Source of the DNA: Dolomedes plantarius
Taxonomy: Eukaryota; Arthropoda; Arachnida; Araneae; Dolomedidae
DNA: 64,000 nucleotides
Direction: 5' to 3'
NCBI GenBank assembly: GCA_907164885.2
Contig: OU015499.1
Span: 163,641,629 to 163,705,628, forward strand
The position numbers were made by a program, and so were the translations under genes. Below, piece after piece: positions 21,001 to 32,990 of this stretch. Numbering within the stretch: the stretch's first letter is position 1; each line of letters opens with the position of its first letter. The notes under the pieces were generated by a model. That model did not search any database. It was given only the letters and a program-made list of their open reading frames with translations, and was not told where the DNA came from.

Positions 21001-23290
21001 TAGATCGTTAAATTTAAATTTATTTTTACTACATTTGTAATGATTAAGTTTGTCAACTGAATATTGTATTAGAAAATTATTTTTACTTCGTAAAAAGTTC
21101 TTAATTTTTTAAACTTTATTTAATTAAACTTAATAGTTTTACTGCCTATTAGCAGTATTGTTTCTAAATATCAGGCTTCATTATTTAGACTGTACAAGTC
21201 GGATTGCAAAATCGGCGATAAGCATTTTTTTTTTTCAATAATAAACTTCAATATTATTTTTTTTAAATCTTCACCGGATATTTATAAGTAAGTGTTATTT
21301 ATTAATAAATTTCTTTATATTCTTATTTTATTGAAAAAGTTTAATAAAGAAGCTGTGTTATCAAACGAGTAGCGCGAAGGGGTGGGGATTAAGAACCAGT
21401 CCTACTTACTTGCTGTGCTGAGGGCAAGGGTAAACAACAATGGTGCCCAGGTTGGAGCGAAAAAATTGGCTTGGCGAGGAACCGGGGCACTTCGGAAGCT
21501 GTTCCAATGTTTCTAACAAAGAAATTTTTAGAATACATGGTTCAGAGAAAATTAAACATTTTTATATATGTTAGTCTAATGTGTAGAGTTATGATGTGTT
21601 AAATAATTTAATCTTTCTTTAGAAAGAATTTCAGTTTTAAATATCAAGCATTACTTTTAACCATTCTCTTTGAAAAAATTCATTTAAAATTTTAAACAAG
21701 CATAATATAATGAATGTTGTGCCTAAAATGATGAATATTGAGGAGTATTGCATTTAATGCTATTGCCTTTATCTTTGTTGCAATGAAAGATGAGAATGAA
21801 AGTTATTTACTAAATCTTCTCATGAAAATTTTTAACACTGAATAAATACAGAAACAAATAACTTTGAAAAAAATTATTTCAAACATAATTATAAATAAAA
21901 AAATCTCTGATAGGAAGAATGATATGAGACAGCAATCGCTAAACTGCAGATTGCTGCTCATGGTACCAAGCTGTAAAATCTCCCCAAGCTTAGTGTCAGT
22001 TCATTATTTACATAGAAAATTAAATTATTTAATTAGTTGTATCTATAAGTTTCGCATGAAATTAAAAGTGTATATGGATTTTGTTATACTTTTAAAAAAT
22101 TTAATGCATATAAATGATAGTTTCTAAAATTCAATAAGCTTTAGATCTTTTGACAATTTTCTAATATTTTATGCATGAAATTAAATTTAAAAATCACCAA
22201 ACACATGAGTGTTGCAAAGAGTGCTGAATATTTTATGGCCTCAAATTTGGTGATTACATAAGTATATACTTTGTTTATGTTCTCTTTCTCTTGGGTGGTA
22301 ATCTTTATAATAAATATTTTTAAGATTTACTTTTATGGTTCAATAGGTTGCAAACCTGATGCAGCTAAGCTCTGCTCTTTGATCACCAAAGGTCAGACTT
22401 ATATTATATCTTAGAGATGTGACATGGTATTTTTCAGTTTTAACTGATTTAATTTTAATGAGTTAAAACTGATCACTTAGATGTTTTCAACCAATGAAAT
22501 TTGACATTAGCTACAGATAATGAATCATACATTAAGTGAATGAAAATATTTTGAATTCTATTTATAACATTTTTATTTCCCGCCTTTTCAAGGAATACCA
22601 CCCAGATGAGAACTTAATCCTTGGTATTCAAATCTGATTTATAGGTCTTACCCAAGATATGAGTGCATCTAGTACATCAGTTTGCCTCTGTCAGTGTTTT
22701 TAAAATCTAATTTTTCAAATAAAGATTCACAATTTATGTTTTCAATTAATTTTGTTCTTAGTTTTATAAAGTGATTTTTATACTTTGTAAATATTTTACA
22801 TTTAAATTTTTGTTTTAAAAAGTTACTAGTAATGCTATTGTCATTGTTTTTTTCATTCTTCTATATATGTTGAAATAATCTTGCTATAAACTTTTAATTT
22901 TACTTCATTTATTTTTTCACAATTTTAGTATTTTTATGTTTTTTTCTCTTAAATTATTTACATCTTTATTTTCTAGTTTTTGAGATTTTTTTAAAAGATA
23001 AAATTTTTGTATTTTGAATATATTGCTTCCCTATAATATTTTCTACAACCTATTGATACATTTTGGTTGCTTTGCAAATATTTAGCTTGTTTTAATTATT
23101 TATTCCTGCTAAATACTGTATTCAGTATTTCTTCCTTATAATATTCTACGGTTCTTTATTGGCTTCTTATTGTTGAAATTTCACACAAATTGTTGAGTGT
23201 CAAGTAAAAAGTTTTAAAACAGTGTGAAATGGTATTTTCCTAAATTTCCCATTAGAGAACTCCACCTTGTGGAGTTTCACACCTTTTGGT
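18050..23290. other. Long AT-rich non-coding part of unit A
   Basis: More than 5 kb, shared with copy B (about 43490-48745), with no convincing gene. Open frames here are short and change frame between the copies. Landmarks are a poly-G run near 20178-20187, a CG-richer block at 20490-20590 (rich in GCGC and CGGC), another at 21365-21490, and TA-rich runs near 20760-20960. A small hairpin AACTCCAC-ctt-GTGGAGTT lies at about 23260-23278. The 21365-21490 block resembles an exon or repeat by composition only. Confidence 0.4.
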
Positions 23291-23316
23291 TAATTCCCAA
23301 TATACGGTGCCCCTTG

Positions 23317-23415
23317 TATTTCACTGCATTGGAACCGCCATCTTGGTTCCGTCTCCCGTCACCAATTTGGCGATGGGAGACGGAACCAAGATGGCGGTTC
23401 CAATGCAGTGAAATA
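23317..23415. repeat. 41-bp perfect palindrome (hairpin) in the copy A insertion
   Basis: Arms 23317-23357 and 23375-23415 are exact reverse complements over 41 bases, separated by a 17-base loop (23358-23374). The arms contain GGAACCGCCATCTTGG. They would form a long stable hairpin as RNA or single-stranded DNA. Confidence 0.9.
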
Positions 23416-24044
23416 ATATAAATGACAACATGCAGAACTTTCATTGAAAATTTATACAGAAAATGAAAAAATGAAATTAAATAAGGGCAGTTGATTTTAT
23501 TTTTTTAATTTTTTGTCGCCCAAGCCGAACGCGTATTTTTGGAATGGGAAAGTCCGAAAAGTCCCAAAAATATGCATTTTTTAAACTGTACGACCACAAT
23601 AAAGCACAAAAACACACAAATACAAAAAATGAAAGCTGATAAATAATGAAAAATTTATTGTGTGTGGGGGGGCTGCCGCCCCCCCAACCCCCCCGCTAAA
23701 AAAGTCAGTATATTGCAAATAATTCATTTAAATAGTCGATTTTATTTTTAAAAATTTTTGTCGCCCAAGCAGAACGCGTGTTTTTGGAATGGAAAAGTCC
23801 GAAAAGTCCCAAAATTATGCATTTTTTAAACTATACAACCACAGAAAAAGCACAAAAATACACAAATACAAAAAATTATGAGAAATTTGTTATGTGTGGG
23901 GGGGGCGGCCGCCCCCCAACCCCCCGCTAAAAAAGTCAGTATATTGCAAATAATTCATTTAAACAAATATAAAATACATCTTGGTTAAATATATCAGCAA
24001 GTAAAAAAATGAAAGTTCTGCATGTTGTCATTTATAATATTTCA
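23409..24044. repeat. Inner inverted pair enclosing two 245-bp tandem units
   Basis: Arms of 37 bases (23409-23445 and 24008-24044, two mismatches) contain gacaacatgcagaacttt and its inverse. Between them two direct units start near 23493 and 23738, with the landmark gtcgcccaag at 23515 and 23760 (245 bp apart). Each unit ends in a G-run/C-run block (gggggggctgccgccccccc and similar) followed by gctaaaaaagtcagtatatt. This looks like one repeat element nested in another. Confidence 0.75.
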
Positions 24045-24074
24045 TGTTAAAATTTAAAAAAAAAACCACTTACC

Positions 24075-24459
24075 GGTTATTCACTTTCGGTATAGCTTCT
24101 TTTACGTTTTGTTGATTTTTCGGTGTTTTTCGATACACCCAATTCGTCTGTAATCCAAGAACACGGTGTTTTTTTTACCCATAAATATGTTAATTTTAAA
24201 ACCATAATTAAATCTAATTTACTCGCTTCGAACTGCGAACCACATCTAATGGATCTTTTAACGCAATGTTCAGATCTTTCCTCTCAGTTATAGTCATTTG
24301 CAAATTACAATTAAGACAATAATAAATATTAGCTATTAACTCAACATAAATACAATAATCTATAATAGTTCTCTTACCCGCATTTTGTAAATCCCGAAAA
24401 AAATCAAAATCAACCCTCCAATTCGTAAAAGAAGCCATACCTCGCAAATAAAAGTACAT
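24075..24459 (-). pseudogene. Merlin / ISXO2-like transposase N-terminal fragment
   Basis: The first frame (24459-24214) encodes FTNWRVDFDFFRDLQNAGKR, then a CLNC pair and MTITERKDL. A second frame continues as LDLIMVLKLTYLWVKKTPCS then WITDELGVSKNT. The order Cys pair, YLW, ELGVSKNT is characteristic of the ISXO2-like/IS1595-type (Merlin) transposases. About 15 residues between the parts, including the second Cys pair, seem deleted, and similarity stops after SKNT. The catalytic domain is absent, so it is non-functional. Confidence 0.5.
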
Positions 24460-24867
24460 CCGAACGCTAGAACTGCAATCCCGAAAAGAACGGCTTAATT
24501 TTTTGAAACAGGCGCGTTATATAAAATCCAGATAACCCTCGTTTACAAGTAAATCACAAGCTCTGATTGGCTGCTAATTATTCAAATCGGAAGCTATACT
24601 AAACAGAACTATACTATCAGAAGCTTTAACTTAAAAGTATTTAACAACACAACCCACATTTGGCATTTTATCGTCAACTTGGCAAAAATCTAAAAAACAT
24701 CGCCAAAAAAATATCGCCATCTTATTGAAATCGAGAGCAATAAATGGTTACCTTAAAAGCATTTAACAAACACAAACCAAATTTGGCGTTTCATCGCCAA
24801 ATTGGCAAAAATCTAAAAAATTTAAAAAACTTATCGCCAAGCTGCGGCACCGTGTATTGGGAATGAG

Positions 24868-25545
24868 CCTCAAAATCCTTTGTTTAACTCATAACTAGCA
24901 AAGTTGCTAAAAACATTCTCTGACTTGTATAATCAACTTATAAATTTAGGATAAAAATAGTAAACAAAATTATCAGATAGGCATTTTTTAGCAATCTCTA
25001 GAAATCATGGAGTGTATATTTTAATAGCACAGTTTTTAACAGTTTAATAGTTATACGAATTGTATTAGAATTTAACTTCACAGACACCAAAAAAAAAAAA
25101 GCGTAAAATGTAGAAAACATTAATATCATTTTCAACATCTTAACAAACCAGTTCTGTCATACACAATGCAGAAAAAGATACCTGTAAATTAAACTTACTT
25201 GGATAGCTGTTTATTTTTCCAGCACTATCTGAAGTGTCATTTAAGTCCGTGATACATCCGAAAAGCTGCGAAAGTGTGTCGCCAAGGGTACCACTTTTTA
25301 CATTTAATTACTATGATTATGTAATGTTGAATTGAATTGAATTGAATTGAAAATTTGTGAGACTTATGCTACAGCCAGGCGGTCGGCTATGTAATGTTGA
25401 ATGTAGTAAGCAACATAAACAACGCGCTTAGAAGATACCGTTGCCATTAAAACTACAAATAATGAAAAAGTCAGTTACCTGTGATAAATCACTAATATCT
25501 GGTTCCAAGTGAAAGTCGCGTATCTCCAAAACCGCGAACTTTTTG
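24868..25545. other. Non-coding end of unit A before BEL copy B
   Basis: AT-rich, matching 48826-49560 of copy B. It holds a pentanucleotide run (gaatt repeated four times, about 25331-25352). Copy B also carries a short private insertion, near 48980-49045 (gccaaaatcgaccaaaaagt and onward). No gene is seen. Confidence 0.45.
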
Positions 25546-25599
25546 ACAGTATGTGGCAACTTGACGAAATGTCGGTTCCAAAGACTGGATCATGAAGAT

Positions 25600-25680
25600 T
25601 TGCCCTATTTACAAACTAACTATTACAAATATCCTATTTACAAACTAACTATAACCCTATTTACAAACAAACACTGCGAC
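25600..25680. repeat. Three short tandem repeats before gag, copy B
   Basis: The string cctatttacaaactaact occurs twice and cctatttacaaacaaac once, with spacings of 24-30 bases. Copy C has only one degenerate version (gatttacaaacaaac, about 49619), so this is a private local expansion. Confidence 0.7.
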
Positions 25681-25719
25681 CATTGGCAGCTCCAAAGGGG
25701 TATTGGGGGCGGATTATTT

Positions 25720-26626
25720 CGATTTATTGCAAGAAGAAACCTGTTCTCAAAAGGGTTACGATGTTTAATTTCAAGCTGCAGAACACTATCAAGATAAATA
25801 CATAATGTTTAAGATGAAATTTAAGAAATTACTTTCGAGTTCCAGTACTGGGAATGATACAAGTAGTGCAAGTAATATTTCTAGTAATTCCGCTGCAAAT
25901 CCAGTCAGCCCGATGTCGCACTATAGATTCCCTGAATTAGAGTTAAGAAAGTTTGGAGGTGATCCTAGGGAATGGCTTAGTTTCTGGACACAGTTCGAGA
26001 AAATTCATGAAGATCCCAAGTTAGATGACCGGGGCAAGTTGCAGTACTTAATCCAAGCGACAATACCGAATTCCAAGCCTAGAAAAATAGTTGAAAGTTT
26101 CCCAGTGACGTCAATGAATAAATCGAAGGCCGTCGATTATTTGAAGGATAGATTTGGATAAGAAAATGTACTTATACAAGTTAACGTAAGAAACTTGCTT
26201 CGTCTAGTCATCAGTGAAAAAAAGAACATTGAATTATCTTCATTGTACGATAAACTGAAAACACAATTACGTGCTTTAGAATCTTTAGGACTTACGAAAG
26301 ATAAGTTTGCAGATATATTGTTTCCATTAGTAGAATCATGTTTACCTATGGACATTTTGCGTGCTTTAGAAGGAACCTGTGGACTAACATCGTCGGAAAA
26401 AGCAGGCAAACCTAATTTAGATTCTCTAATTGATTTTTTAAAGGTAGAAGTTGAAAGCGAGCAGCGTATTAAAATTGCTCGAAATACTTTAGTTTCTGAG
26501 AAAGTAAATAAGCTTTACGTTAAAAAGACAGATTTCAGTAATTCAGTTCCTACTGCTGCTGAACTATTTAATGCTAATAAGAAAGCATATTATAAAAATA
26601 AGGAGAGTTTAAAAAGTAGTGATTAA
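25720..26626 (+). pseudogene. BEL/Pao gag, copy B
   Basis: Gag begins LQEETCSQKGYDV and meets a stop (TAA, 25766-25768) where copy A has GAA. It continues open at 25805-26161 with a serine-rich stretch, LELRKFGGDPREWLSFWTQF and GKLQYLIQATIPNSKP. After a frameshift it runs 26195-26626 with LYDKLKTQLRALESLGLTKD and SLIDFLKVEVESEQR. An in-frame stop at 26624-26626, shared with copy C, separates it from the zinc knuckles. The protein would have packaged element RNA; it cannot be made whole here. Confidence 0.8.
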
Positions 26627-27202
26627 TGTATTTTTTGTAACAAATCACATTTATCTGATAATTGCAATAACGTTAGTGATATGTCTTTAGATGTTAAGAA
26701 AAATATTGTTAAGACGAAAGGTGCCTGTTTTGTATGCTTAAAGAAAGACCATAGAGCAGATAACTGTAGATCCACCCATAAGTGTATAATTTGTAAGAAC
26801 AGATATTTTGCTATTTTATGTCCAGATTTGTCTTTACAGACAGATAATTCAAAGAAAGAGCAGGCTGCAAACGAAGCCAGCATTTCGGAAAATCAGAAAA
26901 GCGCAACGAGTAGTACCTTAAATAATAATGTAACTTTCTCAGATGTAATATTACAAACGTTAATAGTTAGATTGCAGAACGGCAATAGAGAATTCTTTGT
27001 ACGTGCTAATATTCATACGGGTAGTATGAAATCTTATATATGTAATGATGTTGCAGAATATATCAAGTATCAAGTTTTGAAAAAACTTAAACTTAAGCAA
27101 TCTCTTTTTGCTCTGTTGAGACTGGTGAAAGTGTCCATAGTCAATATCTCGTTGAATTGGGCAATCCCGATAAAAGTTATCAGTGTAAATTTGAAGCATT
27201 AA
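26627..27202 (+). pseudogene. BEL/Pao zinc knuckles and protease, copy B
   Basis: Encodes CIFCNKSHLSDNC, then CFVCLKKDHRADNC and HKCIICKNRYFAILC, the cysteine/histidine nucleocapsid series of BEL gag. A serine/asparagine linker leads to the protease segment FFVRANIHTGSMKSYI. The catalytic motif should be D-T-G; here the aspartate is histidine (HTG), while copy C still has DTG. The frame ends at 27200-27202 and later pol sequence (27240-27640) is scattered over several frames. Confidence 0.8.
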
Positions 27203-27652
27203 ACCAGCCTCGCATTTCTTCTGAAATTGATTAAATCCCTTCTGGCCCCTAGGTTAAAGAACTCAAACTGCATGATATACTGATATGGGATTTTGAATTA
27301 AATTCATTTAATGTAAATAAAGAAATAAAATTGTTAATTGGGGCTGATACTGTAGGAAAATTATTCACTGGTAAAATTAAGTCTCTAAAGACGGGACCTG
27401 TAGCTATCGTACCTTTGCTATTATGGACATTAATGGGGAAATTCCTGCCATTCAACAAGATGAATCGCATGCTTCTTTATTTATTTCATCTCTCCTAGTA
27501 AAAGAGCAGTGTATTTCTGACCTCTGGAAATTGGATGTTTTAGGTATTTTACAGTAGATCCCGCTTAAACAAAAACTCAAACACGGCTGGACGCTGAAAC
27601 CCTGAACTACTTTAACAGTACTACAGATGTCGATTGTGAAGGCAGGTATCAA

Positions 27653-28594
27653 GTGGCTTTACCGTGGGTCGTAAATAATTCGCTATTGCCAGACCATCGG
27701 AATTTAGCAGAAAAGTGCCTGCGAAGCACGAAACGGAAGTTAACATCTGCAGGATATATCGAAGCTTATGGTGAAGTGTTTGATGACTGGTTGTGTCTCG
27801 GTATTATCGAAGAAGTGCAGGATGATAAAAGAAAAGGCGTTCACTATTTGCCTCACAGGCCGGTTATAAAGGGAAATAGCACGACCAAAATTAGACCTGC
27901 TTTTAATCCGTCTGCACGTAGGGTCGGTTTCCCATATCTAAATGATTGTTTGGTTACAGGACCTAACTTAATTGAAATAATACCCTCTGTTCTTAATAGA
28001 TTTTGGAAAAATTACTTGCTTTTTAAGTCTGATATAGAAAAAACTTTCTTGAAAATCGCTATTAGGGAAAAAGACAGGGATTTTTTAAGATTTCTCTGGT
28101 TGGATAATGAGGATTTAGAAAAAATTAAGATATATCGGCATCGTAGAGTTGTTTTTGGTATTACCTCTAGTCCCTCTTTATTAGCTGCAACACTGCAATT
28201 TCATTTCAACAGAGTTCCCAACAATTTAAGTTCAACAGCTGACATATTAATTAAGTCATTTTACGCAGATATTTGTGTATAAAGTTTAAATTCTGTTGAA
28301 GAGTTAGAAGAATTTATTTTGAAATCGCAGGTAATAATGTCTTCAGGACACTTTAACTTAAGAGGGTGGCAATCAAATTTGCCTAATAGATCGGTTGATG
28401 CTTCAGCGGAAAACAAAACAGTGCCAGTTTTAGGTCTTTTGTGGAATACTGATAGCGATACATTGTCATGTAAATTGGATGGAGTAAACAATACAACTGA
28501 ATCAGTGACCAAAAGATTAGTTTTAGCTACAGCTCATCAGGTGTTTCATAATATAGGTTATAATGCTCCTGTAATGTTGATACCGAAAAGTTAA
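27653..28594 (+). pseudogene. BEL/Pao reverse transcriptase, copy B
   Basis: The RT shows HRPVIKGNSTTKIRPAFN, then LFKSDIEKTFLKIAIREKD (first catalytic aspartate) and VVFGITSSPSLLAATLQFHF. The catalytic box, normally Y-V-D-D, reads YADI, so the second aspartate is lost. A TAA stop follows at 28280-28282 where copy C has GCA. The thumb region continues to about 28594 (SGHFNLRGWQSNLPNR, TKRLVLATAHQVFHNIGYNA). Two independent lesions make it inactive. Confidence 0.85.
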
Positions 28595-28631
28595 TTGCAC
28601 CGAAAAGTTTACCGAAAAGTTAAATCCTTCA

Positions 28632-29480
28632 ATGATTTTACAGGAAACATGGAGTTTAAAGCTTAAATGGGATGATGTGTTGCTAGATGATTTTGCGAAA
28701 AAATTCAAATCATGGTATAATCGTCTTTATAGGCTTTCTGAAATAAGACTGCCAAGATGGTTTAACATTAGATCACGAGATGAATCATTAAGCTTGCACA
28801 TATTTTGCGACGCTAGCCAACGAGCATATGCTACCTGCGCGTTTATACGGGTAGATGATAACAATAGGGTTTCTGTCAATTTGATACATGCGCGAAGTCG
28901 AGTAGCCCCTTTTAAGTCCATGACGATTCCTCGACTTGAGCTTCTAGCATGTTTAATTGGCGCTAGACTCTTGACATCTATCTTAAACGATTTAAGCATG
29001 TCAAAGATAGACATTTATTGCTGGCCAGATTCCTCTACCGTTTTATGTTGGATACGTAATGATCAAAGTTGGGGTACCTTTGTCCATAACCGTGTACAGG
29101 AAATACGGTCTGTTACGACTCCCACACAATAGCGTCACATCCCTGGAGCATTTAATCCTGCTGATACTGCTTCAAGAGGATGTTCCGTAGATCAGTTAAT
29201 AGAATGGCGATGGTGGGAGGGACATAAATGGTTATACGAAAAAGGGGAAAATTGGCCCATATCACAAGAGATCCCGGATGAGGTTTTGTTCAATTCAGAA
29301 AGGCGTAAAACAATTATAACTACAAAAAGTAACACTCCTATGGACACTGATTGGTACTTCCAATATTTTTCATCATATCAAAAAATTGTAGGTATGATAG
29401 GATGGATTTTTCGGTTTTTCGATAATTCGAAGAAAATTAACATTGTTAAGACACCAGACCTTTCAAAATTAAGATTCTAA
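28632..29480 (+). pseudogene. BEL/Pao RNase H and integrase stub, copy B
   Basis: Open from 28632 to 29132 through LHIFCDASQRAYATCAFIRV, IPRLELLACLIGARLL and CWPDSSTVLCWIR, the RNase H acidic triad context. A TAG then replaces the tryptophan of TPTQW, a lesion shared with copy C but not A. It continues as ADTASRGCSVDQL and then a short integrase linker, cut off at about 29465 where the sequence jumps into the LTR. Confidence 0.82.
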
Positions 29481-29690
29481 ATAATTAGAATAAGATGTAA
29501 AGCGCATGCGTCAGACCTCTAGTTGTACTGTTTTTAAGAAGCAGCAACTTGTTTTGTAACGCCGCTATGGGGAAATTTTAAATGTGTATAGAATTCCAAT
29601 AAACCGGTGTATTTTAAGTAGCGAGTATTTCTTACCTGGAATCTCTTTTACGCACGGTGTTCGTCACAAAACCAAATGCAAAAATGCATG
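29478..29690 (+). repeat. BEL/Pao 3' LTR, copy B, 5'-truncated
   Basis: Matches 3890-4077 of copy A from ctaaataattagaataag onward, with the AATAAA polyadenylation signal (about 29598-29603). The first 15-20 bases of the LTR and its polypurine tract are deleted together with the integrase. Confidence 0.65.
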
Positions 29691-32600
29691 GGCATGGACA
29701 TTACCTCACGTCGTTTATTTTTTTTTTACAGTCACGGAAGAAAACATATATGTAGCATTCTGAATTTTCATGTAATTAATAATTCTTGCATTAATAAAAA
29801 CAAATGCTAATAAAGTCAAAACCTAGTCTGAGTGTAGTTATAAAAAAAAACCTCAAAAGTGAAAAATTAAATTTTGTTTGTTTTAATTTTTTTCCCTTTC
29901 AATACAAAAATGTGACTTGCAAGATATTTTTGTTTTTCAGAACAACCAACAAAATGTAAAATTAAATAAAACATCAAATAAACTAGTGTAAAAAATAACA
30001 GAAAACTAACTTGGTTCATACACCAAGAAATAATTTTAAATTATTGTAATTTTATAGTGCATAAAATGGAAGATAAACCAAGTTAATTTTCCATTATATA
30101 AAACAGCATATTAAGCATCATTCAGTATTCTAGCAGCTGTTTCGGAAAAACACAAATATTTTCTCCATATTTCCCTTTGAATTGATCGATAACAGCAATG
30201 AGCTTGTATAAAGTTTAAAGGAGTTCTTAAAATTTTACATTTTTTAGTTTTATTACTTTCTTTATCTTCATATAGATCGCACTACCGTTTTCGCATACAA
30301 GCATAGCTTTATTTTCCATAGCTGTGATTTCTTGGCAATTTTTCAACTTTTTTTTTCGCCTTTTTCAAAATTTATATTAAATTTGTACGCATTTTAACTT
30401 GTGTTAATCGTATTTTCACCGTGGCTTTATGTCAAATGCGTTGTACTTATTTTCAAATTTCGTGTATGTCCCATAACAGTGTAAAAGCCATTTATCGGCT
30501 ATGAATCTAATGCTATTTCCTATATTAAGTATTTTAGCATAGAGCATAATAGTATATTATTATAAATTAAAGACTGAAATCATCATGAGTGCATTTACTC
30601 CATAAAAGCGATACATCTTTGGCCTTGGTCGAAAGGAGAACGCTGATATGCCTTTCAGGAATTGGAATGAATGACAGGACGATTCGACCAATGATAAGCT
30701 CGCATTATCCTCCAGGCTTCTATCCAAGTACAGTTTGCTTATATGCATCCGGGGTGAACCCTTACTATAACTGGATGTACTTGGTCAGCGAAAATATTTA
30801 AATCCTTCGGCATTCAGATGTTCCTCTACAGAAATTAAAGCAACGACAGCCCGAACACTGGCAGGAAAATATTTCACAAACTTTTACATTGCATTCACCA
30901 ACTTGAAGTACTGTGGCAATGCATTCAGGGTCAAGGATAGTCTACTGATTTTTCCGATCTCGCACCCCGCCATCTGCCTGGTGTAGTAGGAACGTGATTT
31001 CTCGGACTACATTATCCCTTTCCATTCTTTTAATGTACTATTCTTGTGACATTGGGCGAACTGGGGGCGTTGAATCTTGCGCTATCGTGCACACTACTCG
31101 AGCGAAGCAGTTTCCGTTATACTCATCCCACTAGTTCTAAGACCCACAACCGTTCCGCGTTCAAAGTCCGTTGAGTTGCGTTTTCTACTCATTCCTTCCC
31201 AGGCGACTTCGACTGCTATTACAATCACCTAGCATTCCCTTTTTATACGAGTCTCAACCAGAAGCGACAAATGCATGACGTCATAGCTGATTTACATAAA
31301 ATTGTTAGTTGTTCATAAAAATTGTCCACTCAGTGTAAACTATGATTTCTTTATTCTAGGGAAACCTATGTTACACTTTCACCTAGCTGTAATGTTGCGG
31401 AATGAGAGAAAAACGAATTTTAAAGTTTATTAAGTGTTTGTACGGAAATACAAATACGTTTGTAAGTGTGTTTCATAAAGCACTAATGTTAGCGAAAGAA
31501 ACCTGATGTCTTCAAGAAGAAATCACAGATATTTTGGTCTTTCAGGAATTTCAAGAAAACTTCAATGCAGTTCGCACATGCTATTACTTCAAGTCGATAA
31601 TATTCAGCAAATATTCAAGACCTGGTTATGATTCTAGAAAATATATCCGATAAGCATTATATTTTCCAGCATATCCGCATAATAAATCCGATATTAAGTA
31701 AAATATCAAGAAAGCTTGTGTGATCCAAAACCAACTCCAAAGCAGTCAAAATAAATAATATTAAATTAAAGATTCGAAAACGAATTGTTTGCATTTCTGT
31801 TATCAAACAGACATTATTTTTTTTAATTAATCTTTTTGAATTTATGTAAATTCTCTATTGATGAAATTAATTCGTTTTCGCATGATCGATCCGAATCACG
31901 AAATTTCACTGTCATTTGATCGTAATTTTCATGGTTCAGAACATTTCTTCTATGATCTAAAATCACACTTTTTCATGAGTTCACAGCAAAGTGTATTTTC
32001 TGTACTGCCATTGAATAATTTTTCTAACGTGTTTATTTGAGGTACAGCTGGAAAACGTGATCTAGAAAAAATTCAGATGGTACGGAAATTCAGATGGTTT
32101 CCGACAAGCCATGCGAGTGTGTTTATCGATTATTCCCATGGAAGGAAACAAAATGACAGTGACCATGCTTACGTCCGGATTTACCTACAAATCCAATATG
32201 GACATGCACACCAGCAAACTTTCTTCCCAATCTGTAGACCGTGCCTAGGATCTCTTCATCGTACAGATTATTGCCCTGGAAGGTAGACCTTGAACTTGCT
32301 TACGATTCCTGGCCAGAGAGAATGGTGTTATTTTCGAAGTTGTTAATATTTACATTAGCTCCATAGGCGGTGTTTTCGCTTGAATTAAGAATCCAGGGTA
32401 ATCTTTTAACCAACAGTTTGAAATTAATATTGAAGTAGTAGGTTAATCGGGACACTCAAAGTAAATATGGTCTCTGTCATCGCATTTGATTCCATGGGAA
32501 TAATAGATTACCCCACTAACAAGGTACGGCTGCAGGAATTTCGTCTGGGTAATCGCCACTGATCTGCAGAAACATGTCGCGAAGAAAAACTTGGTTACAT

Positions 32601-32990
32601 TGTAAACGCTGTAAGTTCATTTTAAGTTGCGAAATTTTTCTACTCCGTGTATTTATGAAAATCTCTGAGATCAAGAATTCGAATTCTCGTCTTTGGCCTT
32701 TACCAGATCACTCCGGCGAGATGAACAAATCCGAAGTCGTTAGAGCAGCCCCTTACATTCTCCCCAACCTACATTCCCACCCTGCGAAAACAAAAAAAGA
32801 GTTTTCTTTTTTTAAATTCTACTGAGTCGGAGTGTTATCCGCACATTTACTCTTCATTTAACTTTTCCGGTGATGCTGATTTACTTTTCCATTTCTTAAA
32901 AGAGATGAACGCCATATTGTCTTCAGTCTGCATGGCGTAATAGGGATCGACACTCCCCCACGACCACTAATCTGTCAGCATCCTGACCAC
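29691..32990. other. Non-coding part of unit B between BEL and SINE
   Basis: Colinear with copy A 4078-7289. It includes the CRE palindrome TGACGTCA near 31276, here with TACATAAAA instead of a TATA box. It has the 80-90 bp segment near 30265-30352 (ctatcttcatatagatcgca-like) shared with copy C but not A. No gene is supported. Confidence 0.45.

Larger units (their letters stand above)
23289..24867. mobile_element. Composite insertion private to copy A with Merlin-like transposase fragment
   Basis: Copy C joins the flanks without this segment (near 48745-48825), with about 100 bp of other sequence in its place. The ends are inverted repeats: left GGTTAATTCCCAATATACGG, right the inverse of a version ending attgggaatgagcc. 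By eye about 21 of 24 bases match. Inside are a 41-bp perfect palindrome, a second inverted pair, two tandem 245-bp units with G/C runs, a Merlin/ISXO2-like fragment, and two subterminal repeats rich in tcgccaa (24650-24840). No clean target duplication was found. Confidence 0.65.
1540..25545. repeat. Tandem array unit, copy A
   Basis: First of three direct copies of a 24-25 kb unit. Order: BEL/Pao, non-coding DNA, SINE, zinc-finger gene (-), Copia (-), uncharacterised DNA transposon split by Tigger, AT-rich DNA. The anchor gatttatt in BEL gag lies at 1548 here, 25721 in copy B and 49682 in copy C. Private features: a hAT insertion at the left edge, a 2 kb deletion inside BEL, and an extra composite insertion at 23.3-24.9 kb. 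The left boundary is nominal because the array is continuous. Confidence 0.93.
25550..29690 (+). mobile_element. BEL/Pao retrotransposon, copy B
   Basis: Contains gag, zinc-knuckle nucleocapsid, protease, reverse transcriptase and RNase H remnants, then a deletion that removes nearly all the integrase and the first bases of the 3' LTR (junction about 29465-29480). At 25552 tgtggcaacttgac resembles the first 11 bases of the LTR and may be the scar of a lost 5' LTR. No 5' LTR body is present. Confidence 0.88.

Noticed and set aside
23640..23960. Facing G and C runs as a possible G-quadruplex regulator or CRISPR-like repeat pair
   Set aside because: Only two units with no spacer logic, lying inside a nested repeat insertion; better explained as part of a transposable element.
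25325..25355. gaatt pentanucleotide run as a satellite
   Set aside because: Only four repeats; an ordinary microsatellite with minor length difference between copies.
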